DNA of 64,000 nucleotides from Watersipora subatra (taxonomy: Eukaryota; Bryozoa; Gymnolaemata; Cheilostomatida; Watersiporidae), in the NCBI RefSeq assembly GCF_963576615.1, contig NC_088714.1, positions 744,001 through 808,000 of the forward strand. Reading direction: 5' to 3'. Positions 1 through 15,000 of the stretch are shown here, one piece after another (within the stretch, counting starts at the first letter, position 1; every line of letters starts with the position of its first letter). The position numbers and the translations under genes are program-made. The notes under the pieces are model-generated. The model was not told the DNA's origin and did no database searches. It saw nothing but the letters and a program-made list of their open reading frames with translations.

Positions 1-75
1 AAGCACACAAAGCTGTTGATTGTGATGATATGAAAAGTTTAATAACTGTTGAATGACTAACAGTTTGAAGGCTAC

Positions 76-3000
76 CTCGGGTTTTCTCAAAGTCTGTAAC
101 ATGTTATCATCCTTTGCTTCCTCTGAGTCTTCATCTAAATCTGATAGCTTTTTCTCTGAGAATTTAGTCTTATCTTTGGAGACAACATCATCCTGTCATT
201 AAAAAACCAATTACAAATGGCCGCAGTGTAAGCTGGCATCAAGAACTTCAATTCCTTACTCAGAAACAACAGCCTGTGAATGCTTTTACTATATTTATCA
301 CGGCATGCATTACAATTTCTCCGAAAGCAAGCACTTACTCCAGTAAGGCTTCTCTGAGACAGACGAATGTCCATGTTTGTTCTATTAACAAGCTCGTTTC
401 CCTCTGAGTCTGGGATGATGTAAATGCTTGTTGATGCTCTTTTTGGGAAGAGCTGGAGCTTCTTGTCTTCCTTTTGGTGGTCTACTTGAAGAAGGTCCTT
501 ATCTCTTTTGACATATGTGAGACCACAGGCTATGTTGACAGTTAGTACACACCCTACAAGAGCATAGACTTGTCTTAGAGATAAACACACAAACTAATTC
601 TATATTTCTGATTCTGTAAAAGAAAACAAAATAATCATACATCTTCATCAGTCTTTCATCTGATTGGGAATAAAACAGTTGTGAAAACTTTTATAATTAT
701 GCCGTAAACTACAGCATAGCATTTATTACATTAGTTAAAATAATCACGTCTGAAGCTCTGGGGGTCATTAACTAGTATGGTTGTCAGTTATGCTTACCGT
801 AACGATTATTAAGCCATCTGCAGGCACGTAATTGTTTCAGTAAAGTTAAGCTTACCTTTTCTGGTTCACGAGGTAAGTTACTCAAATTCATTGGGTAAGT
901 ACATGTATATTATCACCAGTGCCACGCCGGGCATTCAGCTAGTCTATTATGTATACAACTTCCATGACATTCTACTTCATCGTGATAAGTTGTCAGATGT
1001 GTAGAAAAACAAGAACAGGTAACTGCACAATTATTCATAAATACTTGAAGCCAATTGATTGGTGCAGGTGTTACAGTATAATGGTCTACCAGTCTGAATG
1101 TCACGAGTTGGGTACTGTTGAAAGTTTTCTTTTATCCTAACCTTGAGCCCTGAATACACGTAGACGACGAACAGCTATTACCACTCATTTTATAGTAAAA
1201 TATATTTTGTTTTGCTTTATTGTACACGAGTAAAATATTTGTTATTAGTTTTATTTTGTGGAATAGACTTTGCTGTTTAAAAAACATAAGCAAATCATTG
1301 TAACTGAATATGGAAGATGTGCGCTCCTTATCAACTTATTGTAAAATTACCGCAATCATTGTCTATAAAACCTGTCAACTTAGTCAAAAAAAGAGAAAAG
1401 TTGTTGGGGCAAACCGATAATACTGCAGTTACTGTACAGCCCACAAATCAAAAGTTAAGTCTAGTTTTTCCTTTTTGTGTTGCCAAAGGAGCGAGTTAAG
1501 AAAGATCTTGGAACAGATTAGGCATGTACTGTTCATCTAGCTTAAAATCTCTACAGCGTAACGTAAACGTTCCTGGAACGCATTATTTATGTTGTAGGAG
1601 TGCCTACTGTACTTATATATTATGTGTTTGGTCTGCAATGTTGTAGGAGTGCCTACTGTACTTATATATTATGTGTTTGGTCTGCAATGTTGTAGGAGTG
1701 CCTACTGTACTTATATATTATGTGTTTGATCTGCAATGTTGTAGGAGTGCCTACTGTACTTATATATTATGTGTTTGGTCTGCAATGTTGTAGGAGTGCC
1801 TACTGTACTTATATATTATGTGTTTGATCTGCAATGTTGTAGGAGTGCCTGTACTTATATATTATGTGTTTGGTCTGCAATGTTGTAGGAGTGCCTACTG
1901 TACTTATATATTATGTGTTTGATCTGCAATGTTGTAGGAGTGCCTGTACTTATATATTATATGTTTGGTCTGCAATGCGGTATTTTTGTCTGCAATTGCA
2001 GATAAAAAGACAATAACACTGGAGAAATATCAAACATCCCCAAAAAACATAATATACCAAGCTGAAATAACAAATAAAACTGATATAAAAACAGAATCAT
2101 ACAATGAATTATGTACAACAGAATTCAAATCCAAATACAATAACCACACAGCTTTATTCAATAAAAACAATAAATAAAATTAGACAGAACTTTATAAATA
2201 CATATGGAATTTCAAAAACAACAACCAAAGTTTTGAGATACATGCAACTTGGATAATAAAAGCACTTGCCCAACCCTACAACAACAGAATAAAAGGCTGC
2301 TGTAATTTATGTCTATTAAAAGATATTACATAATGTTCAAACCAGAACTAGCAACACTAAATAAAAGGGATGAATTAATATCAACGGCAGGCATGCACAG
2401 AGCTATCCTTTCGAAATTTTATAAGTACTGCCCCTACACTGCACCATCTTATTAAAACCATCAGTGACAACCTAACCAGTGCTAAACACAAAGCAACATT
2501 GTAGCTGCCGCAAAAAGACTTTAGTTAAAAGTTGTCTAATAATATACATATACTAGATATAAAATATATTAAGAACTGAAAACTTTTAAAACATTTTACT
2601 ACTTAAAGTTTCATGGTTGTTACCATTTATCAGGTAAAATTAAAATGATCTCTAGATATACTAGATATATATATAGATATATATATATATATCTTGTTTA
2701 TATATATAAATCTTAGTGGTTGTTGTTTGTCTGTCGTTCGTGTGTTCAGTTATAGCGATAAAAGTTTAGAAATGAAAAATCTGCTTTGCACTAGATTTCA
2801 ATTCGGAACCTCCGAGTTCAAATTGAGTGCACCTGTTTAGCGTGGCTGTCTGCAGACAGCCACGCTAAATCAAATTGCTAGACTACGTATCCAACTGATC
2901 ATAGTGATGAATAATTGTGAACATACTTATTACTGTCATAGTATAGTATAATCCAGAACCTTCTAGACTATTACTCATGCTTACATTATTGCATCATTTA

Positions 3001-6000
3001 CTAGTCTTGTTTATATGTTATACTGTTATACACTTGTGTGCATGACAAGAATTGCGCAAGTCATGTTTACTATTATTCTGGCATATTCTAGAACATGTTT
3101 TCCTACTATATGAGCAAAGTTCCTGGTTATGGCAAATCAGTTCAGTATTACACTTCTACATTACAGTTCAATACATTATACATACAGCTGTCCTCTTCTG
3201 CTCTTCTATAATAGACATACACGCATACGTGAACACAGAGCTAACTTTCACAATTACATCAAGTAAAGTACACATTATGACGTTGTGTGATGCTTAATGT
3301 CACACAAGCTGGCTTCATGGCTCACGGCTCAAAGTTCTTATTATAATAAGTTTAACAATATTTATAAGCAAGCTCAAGTCACTAGCTTACGTTACTCAAA
3401 CTAACCAAGTTGCTAATTTTTCCATTTGCTAATTAGTCAGCTTAGCCAATGGCAACTGCATTACCTGCTACTGTTTATAAGCTGCGTTTATTACCCATGC
3501 AACTACATGCATTCATCTAGTATACATTGTATATATAATATATATGATATATAATATATATATGAGTATATGCTCCCTCACTTCGGTTTGGTTGAGCACT
3601 CTGTGAGAGGTGCGGCACTATTAGCCTTTGTGCAAAGCTCATCACTTTTGTGATTTGAGCACTCTGGTGTCAGCACATTGACTTTCTTAAAGTCTGCGAG
3701 GCAACTTAGTTGTTTCGTGGCAGGAAGTCAACTCTCATGGGTAATGGGATTTGTGTCCCTTGCCTAAGCTCTGAGCTGCACTGATGAGGCTTAAATAGCC
3801 GAAACAGTACTGTCTGTAGCATGATATATAATATATATTTACAAAAATACATTAAATCATGAACAATATGTCAAGGTTTGAGTGTTACAAATTTGCTAGA
3901 AAAATGTTGTCTGAACCCCTTTTAACCAGTTAGGTTGAGCTCTGATCTAAACAACTAAGTTGTTTAGGGTTTATTACAACTATGGTGTAACTTTGATGTT
4001 ATCGTTAGTCTAGCTGCCATATCTAGTAGGGGCTGTCATGTAGTTACCAAAGTGACGCACAATAGCCTCACTCCAACATCTTAATTACTGAAACTGTTAA
4101 AAGGGTATTATTGACTGCCACACCTCTGCTAAAATGAAACACAAAGGGTGCACTCTTTCTAAGATGGAGACGGAAATGCAAGTTGATAAACTCACCTATA
4201 GTAACGAGAGCCAGTTGCCAGGTCAGAGCAGTCATCAAATATCTCCAGAGTTGAGGGGCCACTATTGTAGCCAAGAACAACGACAAGCAGGTGGCACCAA
4301 ACGGCCCGATCTGTTTGCCTGGAAAATGTTCTTTTATTATGTTGGTAGTGGCTACGTGTAACATCCCACTTCCAGAACCTTCAATATCGGTACATTTTAT
4401 AAACTGGGTAAATATGAATCGTTTAATGCCGAGGAAACATGCTGCCAGATTTACCTGAGACGATTCCGGTCAGCAACAGTGCTTGCCATGAAGAAGAAGT
4501 GACGGCCGTTAGAGCTATCCCTCCTGAGAGAAAAATGCCTCCTATAAGCTGCAGCCACTTGCTACCCAATTTCTTGTGTAGGTAGAATGAGGGCAAGCCT
4601 GAAACACGGCTGAATATAAAGTCTTACTGCTGAAAATGACCTGTTTGTTACTTGTGTTCCTAGTAAATGTTCTCTGGTGAATAAATAGTGGGTCAAACGA
4701 TGGTGTAATATTACTCCTATGACATGCTAAGACAAACATTGAGGGAATATTTTCAAGCTGAAACATTAAAAACACACGCAACTGTAAAATCCAATTGCTT
4801 TGCGGTCTTTTCATACTTGGTAATATTTTATCCAGCTTTTTCAAATTGTTTTATAAGTTGAAACGAGTTGAGGCTAGCAAAATAATAGGACCAGCATTAT
4901 TGAAGTAGCAGTGGACAAGTGAAAACAAATTTCTGTCACCAGCCTTATGAAAACTTAGCTTGCCAAGTTTTCTAATACATGCCACTATGTCAATAGCTAC
5001 ACATTTCTACACATGTGTCACTATTACGCTAGCTACAGCTGCTGTCATGCTAATATTTCTACACATGTGTCACTATTACGCTAGCTACAGCTGCTGTCAT
5101 GCTAATATTTCTACACATGTGTCACTATTACGCTAGCTACAGCTGCTGTCATGCTAATATTTCTACACATGTGTCACTATTACGCTAGCTACAGCGGTCA
5201 TGTGTTTATCTGCAACTCGAACATTTCTATACATGTCACTATGTCACTAGCTAAACATGTCTTGTGTTTATGTATATATGGCTGGTACATAAAAATTATG
5301 TGTTGTAGCATAAAGTACATATGGCTGGTACACAGGAGGTATGTGTTGTAGCATATAGTATATATGGCTAGTACATAGAAATTATGTGTTGTAGCATAAA
5401 GTACATATGGCTGGTACACAGGAGGTATGTGTTGTAGCATATAGTACATATGGCTAGTATATAAGAAGTATGTGTTGTAGCATATAGTATATATGCCTGG
5501 TACATAGGAAGTATGTGTTGTAACATATAGTACATATGCCTGGTACATAGGAAGTATGTGTTGTAACATATAGTACATATGGCTATTATATAAGAAGTAT
5601 GTGTTGTAGCATATAGTATATATGGCTAGTACATAGGAAGTATGTGTTGTAGCATATAGTACATATGGCTAGTACATAGGAAGTATGTGTTGTAACATAT
5701 AGTACATATGGCTATTATATAAGAAGTATGTGTTGTAGCATATAGTATATATGGCTGGTACATAAGAAGTATGTGTTGTAGCATATAGTATATATGGCTG
5801 GTGCATAGGAAGTATGTGTTGTAGCATATAGTGCATATGGCTGGTACATAGGAAGTATGTGTTGTAGCATATAATACATATGGCTGGTATATAGGAAGTA
5901 TGTGTTGTAGCATATAATACATATGGCTGGTACATAAGAAGTATGTGTTGTAGCATATAGTACATATGGCTGGTGCATAGGAAGTATGTGTTGTAGCATA

Positions 6001-9000
6001 TAGTATATATGGCTGGTACATAGGAAGTATGTGTTGTAGCATATAGTGCATATGGCTGGTGCATAGGAAGTATGTGTTGTAGCATATAGTACATATGGCT
6101 GGTGCATAGGAAGTATGTGTTGTAGCATATAATACATATGGCTGGTACATAGGAAGTATGTGTTGTAGCATATAGTACATATGCCTGGTACATAAGAAGT
6201 ATGTGTTGTAGCATAAAGTACATATGGCTAGTATATAAGAAGTATGTGTTGTAGCATATAGTACATATGCCTGGTACATAAGAAGTATGTGTTGTAGCAT
6301 ATAGTACATATGGCTGGTGCATAGGAAGCATGTGTTGTAGCATATAGTATATATGGTTGGTACATAAGAAGTATGTGTTGTAGCATATAGTACATATGGC
6401 TGGTGCATAGGAAGCATGTGTTGTAGCATATAGTATATATGGTTGGTACATAGGAAGTATGTGTTGTAACATATAGTACATATGGCTATTATATAAGAAG
6501 TATGTGTTGTAGCATATAGTATATATGGCTAGTACATAGGAAGTATGTGTTGTAGCATATAGTACATATGGCTAGTACATAGGAAGTATGTGTTGTAGCA
6601 TATAGTATATATGCCTGGTATATAGGAAGTATGTGTTGTAGCATATAATACATATGGCTGGTACATAAGAAGTATGTGTTGTAGCATATAGTACATATGG
6701 CTGGTGCATAGGAAGTATGTGTTGTAGCATATAGTGCATATGGCTGGTACATAGGAAGTATGTGTTGTAGCATATAATACATATGGCTGGTATATAGGAA
6801 GTATGTGTTGTAGCATATAATACATATGGCTGGTACATAAGAAGTATGTGTTGTAGCATATAGTACATATGGCTGGTGCATAGGAAGTATGTGTTGTAGC
6901 ATATAGTGCATATGGCTGGTGCATAGGAAGTATGTGTTGTAGCATATAGTACATATGCCTGGTACATAAGAAGTATGTGTTGTAGCATAAAGTACATATG
7001 GCTAGTATATAAGAAGTATGTGTTGTAGCATATAGTACATATGCCTGGTACATAAGAAGTATGTGTTGTAGCATATAGTACATATGGCTGGTGCATAGGA
7101 AGCATGTGTTGTAGCATATAGTATATATGGTTGGTACATAGGAAGTATGTGTTGTAGCATATAGTACATATGGCTGGTACATAGGAAGTATGTGTTGTAG
7201 CATAAAGTACATATGGCTAGTACATAAGAAGTATGTGTTGAAGCATATAGTACATATGGCTAGTATATAAGAAGTATGTGTTGTAGCATATAGTATATAT
7301 GGCTGGTACATAGGAAGTATGTGTTGTAGCATATAGTACATATGGCTGGTATATAGGAAGTATGTGTTGTAGCATATAGTACATATGCCTGGTACATAGG
7401 AAGTATGTGTTGTAACATATAGTACATATGCCTGGTATATAAGAAGTATGTGTTGTAGCATATAGTATATATGCCTGGTACATAGGAAGTATGTGTTGTA
7501 ACATATAGTATATATGGCTGGTACATAGGAAGTATGTGTTGTAGCATAAAGTACATATGGCTAGTACATAAGAAGTATGTGTTGAAGCATATAGTACATA
7601 TGGCTAGTATATAAGAAGTATGTGTTGTAGCATATAGTATATATGGCTGGTACATAGGAAGTATGTGTTGTAGCATATAGTACATATGGCTGGTATATAG
7701 GAAGTATGTGTTGTAGCATATAGTACATATGCCTGGTACATAGGAAGTATGTGTTGTAACATATAGTACATATGCCTGGTACATAAGAAGTATGTGTTGT
7801 AGCATATAGTATATATGGCTGGTACACAGGAAGTATGTGTTGTAGCATATAGTACATATGGCTGGTACATAGGAAGTATGTGTTGTAGCATATAGTATAT
7901 ATGGCTGGTACATAGGAAGTATGTGTTGTAGCATATAGTACATATGGCTAGTATATAAGAAGTATGTGTTGTAGCATATAGTATATATGGCTGGTACATA
8001 AGAAGTATGTGTTGTAGCATATAGTATATATGCCTGGTGCATAGGAAGCATGTGTTGTAGCATATAGTACATATGGCTAGTATATAAGAAGTATGTGTTG
8101 TAGCATATAGTATATATGCCTGGTACATAGGAAGTATGTGTTGTAACATATAGTACATATGCCTGGTACATAAGAAGTATGTGTTGTAGCATATAGTATA
8201 TATGGCTGGTACATAGGAAGTATGTGTTGTAACATATAGTACATATGGCTAGTATATAAGAAGTATGTGTTGTAGCATATAGTATATATGCCTGGTGCAT
8301 AGGAAGTATGTGTTGTAGCATATAGTATATATGGCTGGTATATAGGAAGTATGTGTTGTAGCATATAATACATATGGCTGGTACATAGGAAGTATGTGTT
8401 GTAGCATATAGTACATATGGCTGGTACATAAGAAGTATGTGTTGTAACATATAGTATATATGCCTGGTACATAGGAAGTATGTGTTGTAACATATAGTAC
8501 ATATGCCTGGTACATAAGAAGTATGTGTTGTAGCATATAGTATATATGGCTGGTGCATAGGAAGTATGTGTTGTAGCATATAGTACATATGGCTAGTATA
8601 TAAGAAGTATGTGTTGTAGCATATAATACATATGGCTAGTACATAGGAAGCATGTGTTGTAGCATATAGTATATATGGCTAGTACATAAGAAGTATGTGT
8701 TGTAGCATATAGTATATATGGCTGGTACATAGGAAGTATGTGTTGTAGCATATAGTATATATGGCTAGTACATAAGAAGTATGTGTTGTAGCATATAGTA
8801 TATATGCCTGGTACATAGGAAGTATGTGTTGTAGCATATAGTACATATGGCTGGTACATGAAGTATGTGTTGTAGCATATAGTACATATGGCTGGTACAT
8901 AGGAAGTATGTGTTGTAGCATATAGTACATATGGCTAGTACATAGGAAGTATGTGTTGTAGCATATAGTATATATGGCTAGTACATAAGAAGTATGTGTT

Positions 9001-12000
9001 GTAGCATATAGTACATATGGCTGGTACATAGGAAGTATGTGTTGTAGCATATAGTACATATGGCTGGTACATGGAAGTTTGTGTTGTAACATATAGTATA
9101 TATGGCTGGTACATAGGAAGTATGTGTTGTAGCATATAGTATATATGGCTAGTACATAGGAAGTATGTGTTGTAGCATAAAGTACATATGGCTGGTACAT
9201 AGGAAGTATGTGTTGTAGCATATAATACATATGGCTGGTACATAGGAAGTATGTGTTGTAGCATATAGTATATATGGCTAGTACATAAGAAGTATGTGTT
9301 GAAGCATATAGTACATATGGCTAGTATATAAGAAGTATGTGTTGTAGCATATAGTATATATGCCTGGTACATAGGAAGTATGTGTTGTAACATATAGTAC
9401 ATATGCCTGGTACATAAGAAGTATGTGTTGTAGCATATAGTATATATGGCTAGTACATAGGAAGTATGTGTTGTAGCATATAGTACATATGGCTGGTACA
9501 CAGGAAGTATGTGTTGTAGCATATAGTGCATATGGCTGGTACACAGGAAGTATGTGTTGTAGCATATAGTGCATATGGCTAGTACATAAGAAGTATGTGT
9601 TGTAGCATATAGTATATATGGCTGGTACATAAGAAGTATGTGTTGTAGCATATAGTACATATGGCTGGTACATAGGAAGTATGTGTTGTAGCATAAAGTA
9701 CATATGGCTAGTATATAAGAAGTATGTGTTGTAACATATAGTACATATGCCTGGTACATAAGAAGTATGTGTTGTAGCATATAGTACATATGGCTGGTAC
9801 ATAGGAAGTATGTGTTGTAGCATATAGTACATATGGCTAGTACATAGGAAGTATGTGTTGTAGCATATAGTATATATGGCTGGTATATAGGAAGTATGTG
9901 TTGTAGCATATAGTGCATATGGCTGGTACATAGGAAGTATGTGTTGTAGCATATAGTATATATGGCTGGTACATAAGAAGTATGTGTTGTAGCATATAGT
10001 ATATATGGCTAGTACATAGGAAGTATGTGTTGTAGCATATAATACATATGGCTGGTACATAGGAAGTATGTGTTGTAGCATATAGTATATATGGCTGGTA
10101 CATAGGAAGTATGTGTTGTAGCATATAGTACATATGGCTGGTACATAAGAAGTATGTGTTGTAGCATATAGTACATATGGCTGGTACACAGGAAGTATGT
10201 GTTGTAGCATATAGTGCATATGGCTAGTACATAAGAAGTATGTGTTGTAGCATATAGTACATATGGCTGGTACATAGGAAGTATGTGTTGTAGCATAAAG
10301 TACATATGGCTAGTATATAAGAAGTATGTGTTGTAACATATAGTACATATGCCTGGTACATAAGAAGTATGTGTTGTAGCATATAGTACATATGGCTGGT
10401 ACATAGAAAGTATGTGTTGTAGCATATAGTACATATGGCTAGTACATAGGAAGTATGTGTTGTAGCATATAGTATATATGGCTAGTATATAGGAAGTATG
10501 TGCTGTAGCATATAGTACATATGGCTGGTGCATAGGAAGTATGTGTTGTAGCATATAGTACATATGGCTGGTACATAGGAAGTATGTGTTGTAGCATATA
10601 ATACATATGGCTAGTATATAAGAAGTATGTGTTGTAGCATATAGTATATATGCCTGGTACATAGGAAGTATGTGTTGTAGCATATAGTATATATGGCTGG
10701 TACATAGGAAGTATGTGTTGTAGCATATAGTATATATGCCTGGTACATAGGAAGTATGTGTTGTAGCATATAGTACATATGGCTGGTACATAGGAAGTAT
10801 GTGTTGTAGCATATAGTACATATGGCTGGTGCATAGGAAGTATGTGTTGTAGCATATAATACATATGGCTGGTACATAAGAAGTATGTGTTGTAGCATAT
10901 AGTACATATGGCTGGTGCATAGGAAGTATGTGTTGTAGCATATAATACATATGGCTGGTACATAAGAAGTATGTGTTGTAGCATATAGTACATATGCCTG
11001 GTACATAGGAAGTATGTGTTGTAGCATATAGTACATATGGCTGGTACATAAGAAGTATGTGTTGTAGCATATAGTATATATGCCTGGTACATAGGAAGTA
11101 TGTGTTGTAGCATATAGTACATATGGCTAGTATATAAGAAGTATGTGTTGTAACATATAGTACATATGCCTGGTACATAAGAAGTATGTGTTGTAGCATA
11201 TAGTACATATGGCTAGTACATAGGAAGTATGTGTTGTAGCATATAGTACATATGGCTAGTATATAAGAAGTATGTGTTGTAGCATATAGTATATATGGCT
11301 GGTACATAAGAAGTATGTGTTGTAGCATATAGTACATATGGCTGGTACATAGGAAGTATGTGTTGTAGCATATAATACATATGGCTGGTACATAGGAAGT
11401 ATGTGTTGTAGCATATAGTACATATGGCTGGTACACAGGAGGTATGTGTTGTAGCATATAATACATATGGCTAGTATATAAGAAGTATGTGTTGTAGCAT
11501 ATGGTACATATGCCTGGTACATAAGAAGTATGTGTTGTAGCATATAGTATATATGGCTAGTACATAGGAAGTATGTGTTGTAGCATATAATACATATGGC
11601 TGGTACATAGGAAGTATGTGTTGTAGCATATAGTATATATGGCTGGTACATAGGAAGTATGTGTTGTAGCATATAGTACATATGGCTAGTATATAGGAAG
11701 TATGTGTTGTAGCATATAGTACATATGGCTGGTACATAGGAAGTATGTGTTGTAGCATATAGTATATATGCCTGGTACATAGGAAGTATGTGTTGTAGCA
11801 TATAGTACATATGGCTAGTATATAAGAAGTATGTGTTGTAACATATAGTATATATGGCTGGTACATAGGAAGTATGTGTTGTAGCATATAGTATATATGG
11901 CTGGTACATAGGAAGTATGTGTTGTAGCATATAATACATATGGCTGGTGCATAGGAAGTATGTGTTGTAGCATATAGTATATATGGCTGGTACATAAGAA

Positions 12001-15000
12001 GTATGTGTTGTAGCATATAGTATATATGGCTAGTACATAGGAAGTATGTGTTGTAGCATATAGTATATATGGCTAGTACATAGGAAGTATGTGTTGTAGC
12101 ATATAGTATATATGGCTAGTACATAGGAAGTATGTGTTGTAGCATATAGTACATATGGCTAGTATATAAGAAGTATGTGTTGTAACATATAGTATATATG
12201 GCTGGTACATAGGAAGTATGTGTTGTAGCATATAGTATATATGGCTGGTACATAGGAAGTATGTGTTGTAGCATATAATACATATGGCTAGTATATAAGA
12301 AGTATGTGTTGTAGCATATGGTACATATGCCTGGTACATAAGAAGTATGTGTTGTAGCATATAGTATATATGGCTAGTACATAGGAAGTATGTGTTGTAG
12401 CATATAATACATATGGCTGGTACATAGGAAGTATGTGTTGTAGCATATAGTATATATGGCTGGTACATAGGAAGTATGTGTTGTAGCATATAGTACATAT
12501 GCCTGGTACATGGAAGTATGTGTTGTAGCATATAGTACATATGGCTAGTATATAGGAAGTATGTGTTGTAGCATATAGTACATATGGCTGGTACATAGGA
12601 AGTATGTGTTGTAGCATATAGTATATATGCCTGGTACATAGGAAGTATGTGTTGTAGCATATAGTACATATGGCTAGTATATAAGAAGTATGTGTTGTAA
12701 CATATAGTATATATGGCTGGTACATAGGAAGTATGTGTTGTAGCATATAGTATATATGGCTGGTACATAGGAAGTATGTGTTGTAGCATATAATACATAT
12801 GGCTGGTGCATAGGAAGTATGTGTTGTAGCATATAGTATATATGGCTGGTACATAAGAAGTATGTGTTGTAGCATATAGTATATATGGCTAGTACATAGG
12901 AAGTATGTGTTGTAGCATATAGTATATATGGCTAGTACATAGGAAGTATGTGTTGTAGCATATAGTATATATGGCTAGTACATAGGAAGTATGTGTTGTA
13001 GCATATAGTATATATGGCTAGTACATAGGAAGTATGTGTTGTAGCATATAGTATATATGCCTGGTACATAGGAAGTATGTGTTGTAGCATATAGTACATA
13101 TGGCTAGTATATAAGAAGTATGTGTTGTAACATATAGTATATATGGCTGGTACATAAGAAGTATGTGTTGTAGCATATAGTATATATGGCTGGTACATAG
13201 GAAGTATGTGTTGTAGCATATAGTATATATGCCTGGTACATAGGAAGTATGTGTTGTAGCATATAGTATATATGGCTAGTACATAGGAAGTATGTGTTGT
13301 AGCATATAGTATATATGGCTAGTACATAGGAAGTATGTGTTGTAGCATATAATACATATGGCTGGTACATAGGAAGTATGTGTTGTAGCATATAATACAT
13401 ATGGCTGGTACATAAGAAGTATGTGTTGTAGCATATAGTATATATGGCTAGTACATAGGAAGTATGTGTTGTAGCATATAGTATATATGCCTGGTACATA
13501 GGAAGTATGTGTTGTAGCATATAGTATATATGGCTAGTACATAGGAAGTATGTGTTGTAGCATATAGTATATATGGCTAGTACATAGGAAGTATGTGTTG
13601 TAGCATATAATACATATGGCTGGTACATAGGAAGTATGTGTTGTAGCATATAATACATATGGCTGGTACATAGGAAGTATGTGTTGTAGCATATAGTACA
13701 TATGCCTGGTATATAGGAAGTATGTGTTGTAACATATAGTATATATGGCTGGTACATAGGAAGTATGTGTTGTAGCATATAGTATATATGGCTGGTACAT
13801 AGGAAGTATGTGTTGTAGCATATAATACATATGGCTGGTATATAAGAAGTATGTGTTGTAGCATATAGTACATATGGCTGGTACATAGGAAGTATGTGTT
13901 GTAGCATGAAGTACATATGGCTAGTATATAAGAAGTATGTGTTGTAACATATAGTACATATGCCTGGTACATAAGAAGTATGTGTTGTAGCATATAGTAC
14001 ATATGGCTGGTACATAGGAAGTATGTGTTGTAACATATAGTATATATGGCTGGTACATAGGAAGCATGTGTTGTAGCATATAGTATATATGGCTGGTGCA
14101 TAAGAAGTATGTGTTGTAGCATATAGTACATATGGCTAGTACATAAGAAGTATGTGTTGTAGCATATAGTATATATGGCTAGTACATAGGAAGTATGTGT
14201 TGTAGCATATAGTATATATGGCTAGTACATAGGAAGTATGTGTTGTAGCATATAGTATATATGGCTAGTACATAGGAAGTATGTGTTGTAGCATATAGTA
14301 CATATGGCTAGTACATAGGAAGTATGTGTTGTAGCATATAGTACATATGGCTGGTACACAGGAAGTATGTGTTGTAGCATATAGTGCATATGGCTAGTAC
14401 ATAAGAAGTATGTGTTGTAGCATATAGTATATATGGCTAGTACATAGGAAGTATGTGTTGTAGCATATAGTACATATGGCTAGTATATAAGAAGTATGTG
14501 TTGTAACATATAGTATATATGGCTGGTACATAGGAAGTATGTGTTGTAGCATATAGTATATATGGCTGGTACATAGGAAGTATGTGTTGTAGCATATAAT
14601 ACATATGGCTGGTACATAAGAAGTATGTGTTGTAGCATATAGTATATATGGCTGGTGCATAGGAAGTATGTGTTGTAGCATATAGTACATATGGCTGGTA
14701 CATAGGAAGTATGTGTTGTAGCATATAGTACATATGGCTAGTACATAAGAAGCATGTGTTGTAGCATATAGTATATATGGCTAGTACATAGGAAGTATGT
14801 GTTGTAGCATATAGTATATATGGCTAGTACATAGGAAGTATGTGTTGTAGCATATAGTATATATGGCTAGTACATAGGAAGTATGCGTTGTAGCATATAG
14901 TACATATGGCTAGTACATAAGAAGTATGTGTTGTAGCATATAGTACATATGGCTAGTACATAGGAAGTATGTGTTGTAGCATATAGTATATATGGCTAGT

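Noticed and set aside
913-1140. Overlapping 63-codon frames on both strands, conserved at 28680-28907
   Set aside because: Conservation reflects the recent segmental duplication of intron 3; no splice borders or coding-type substitution pattern.
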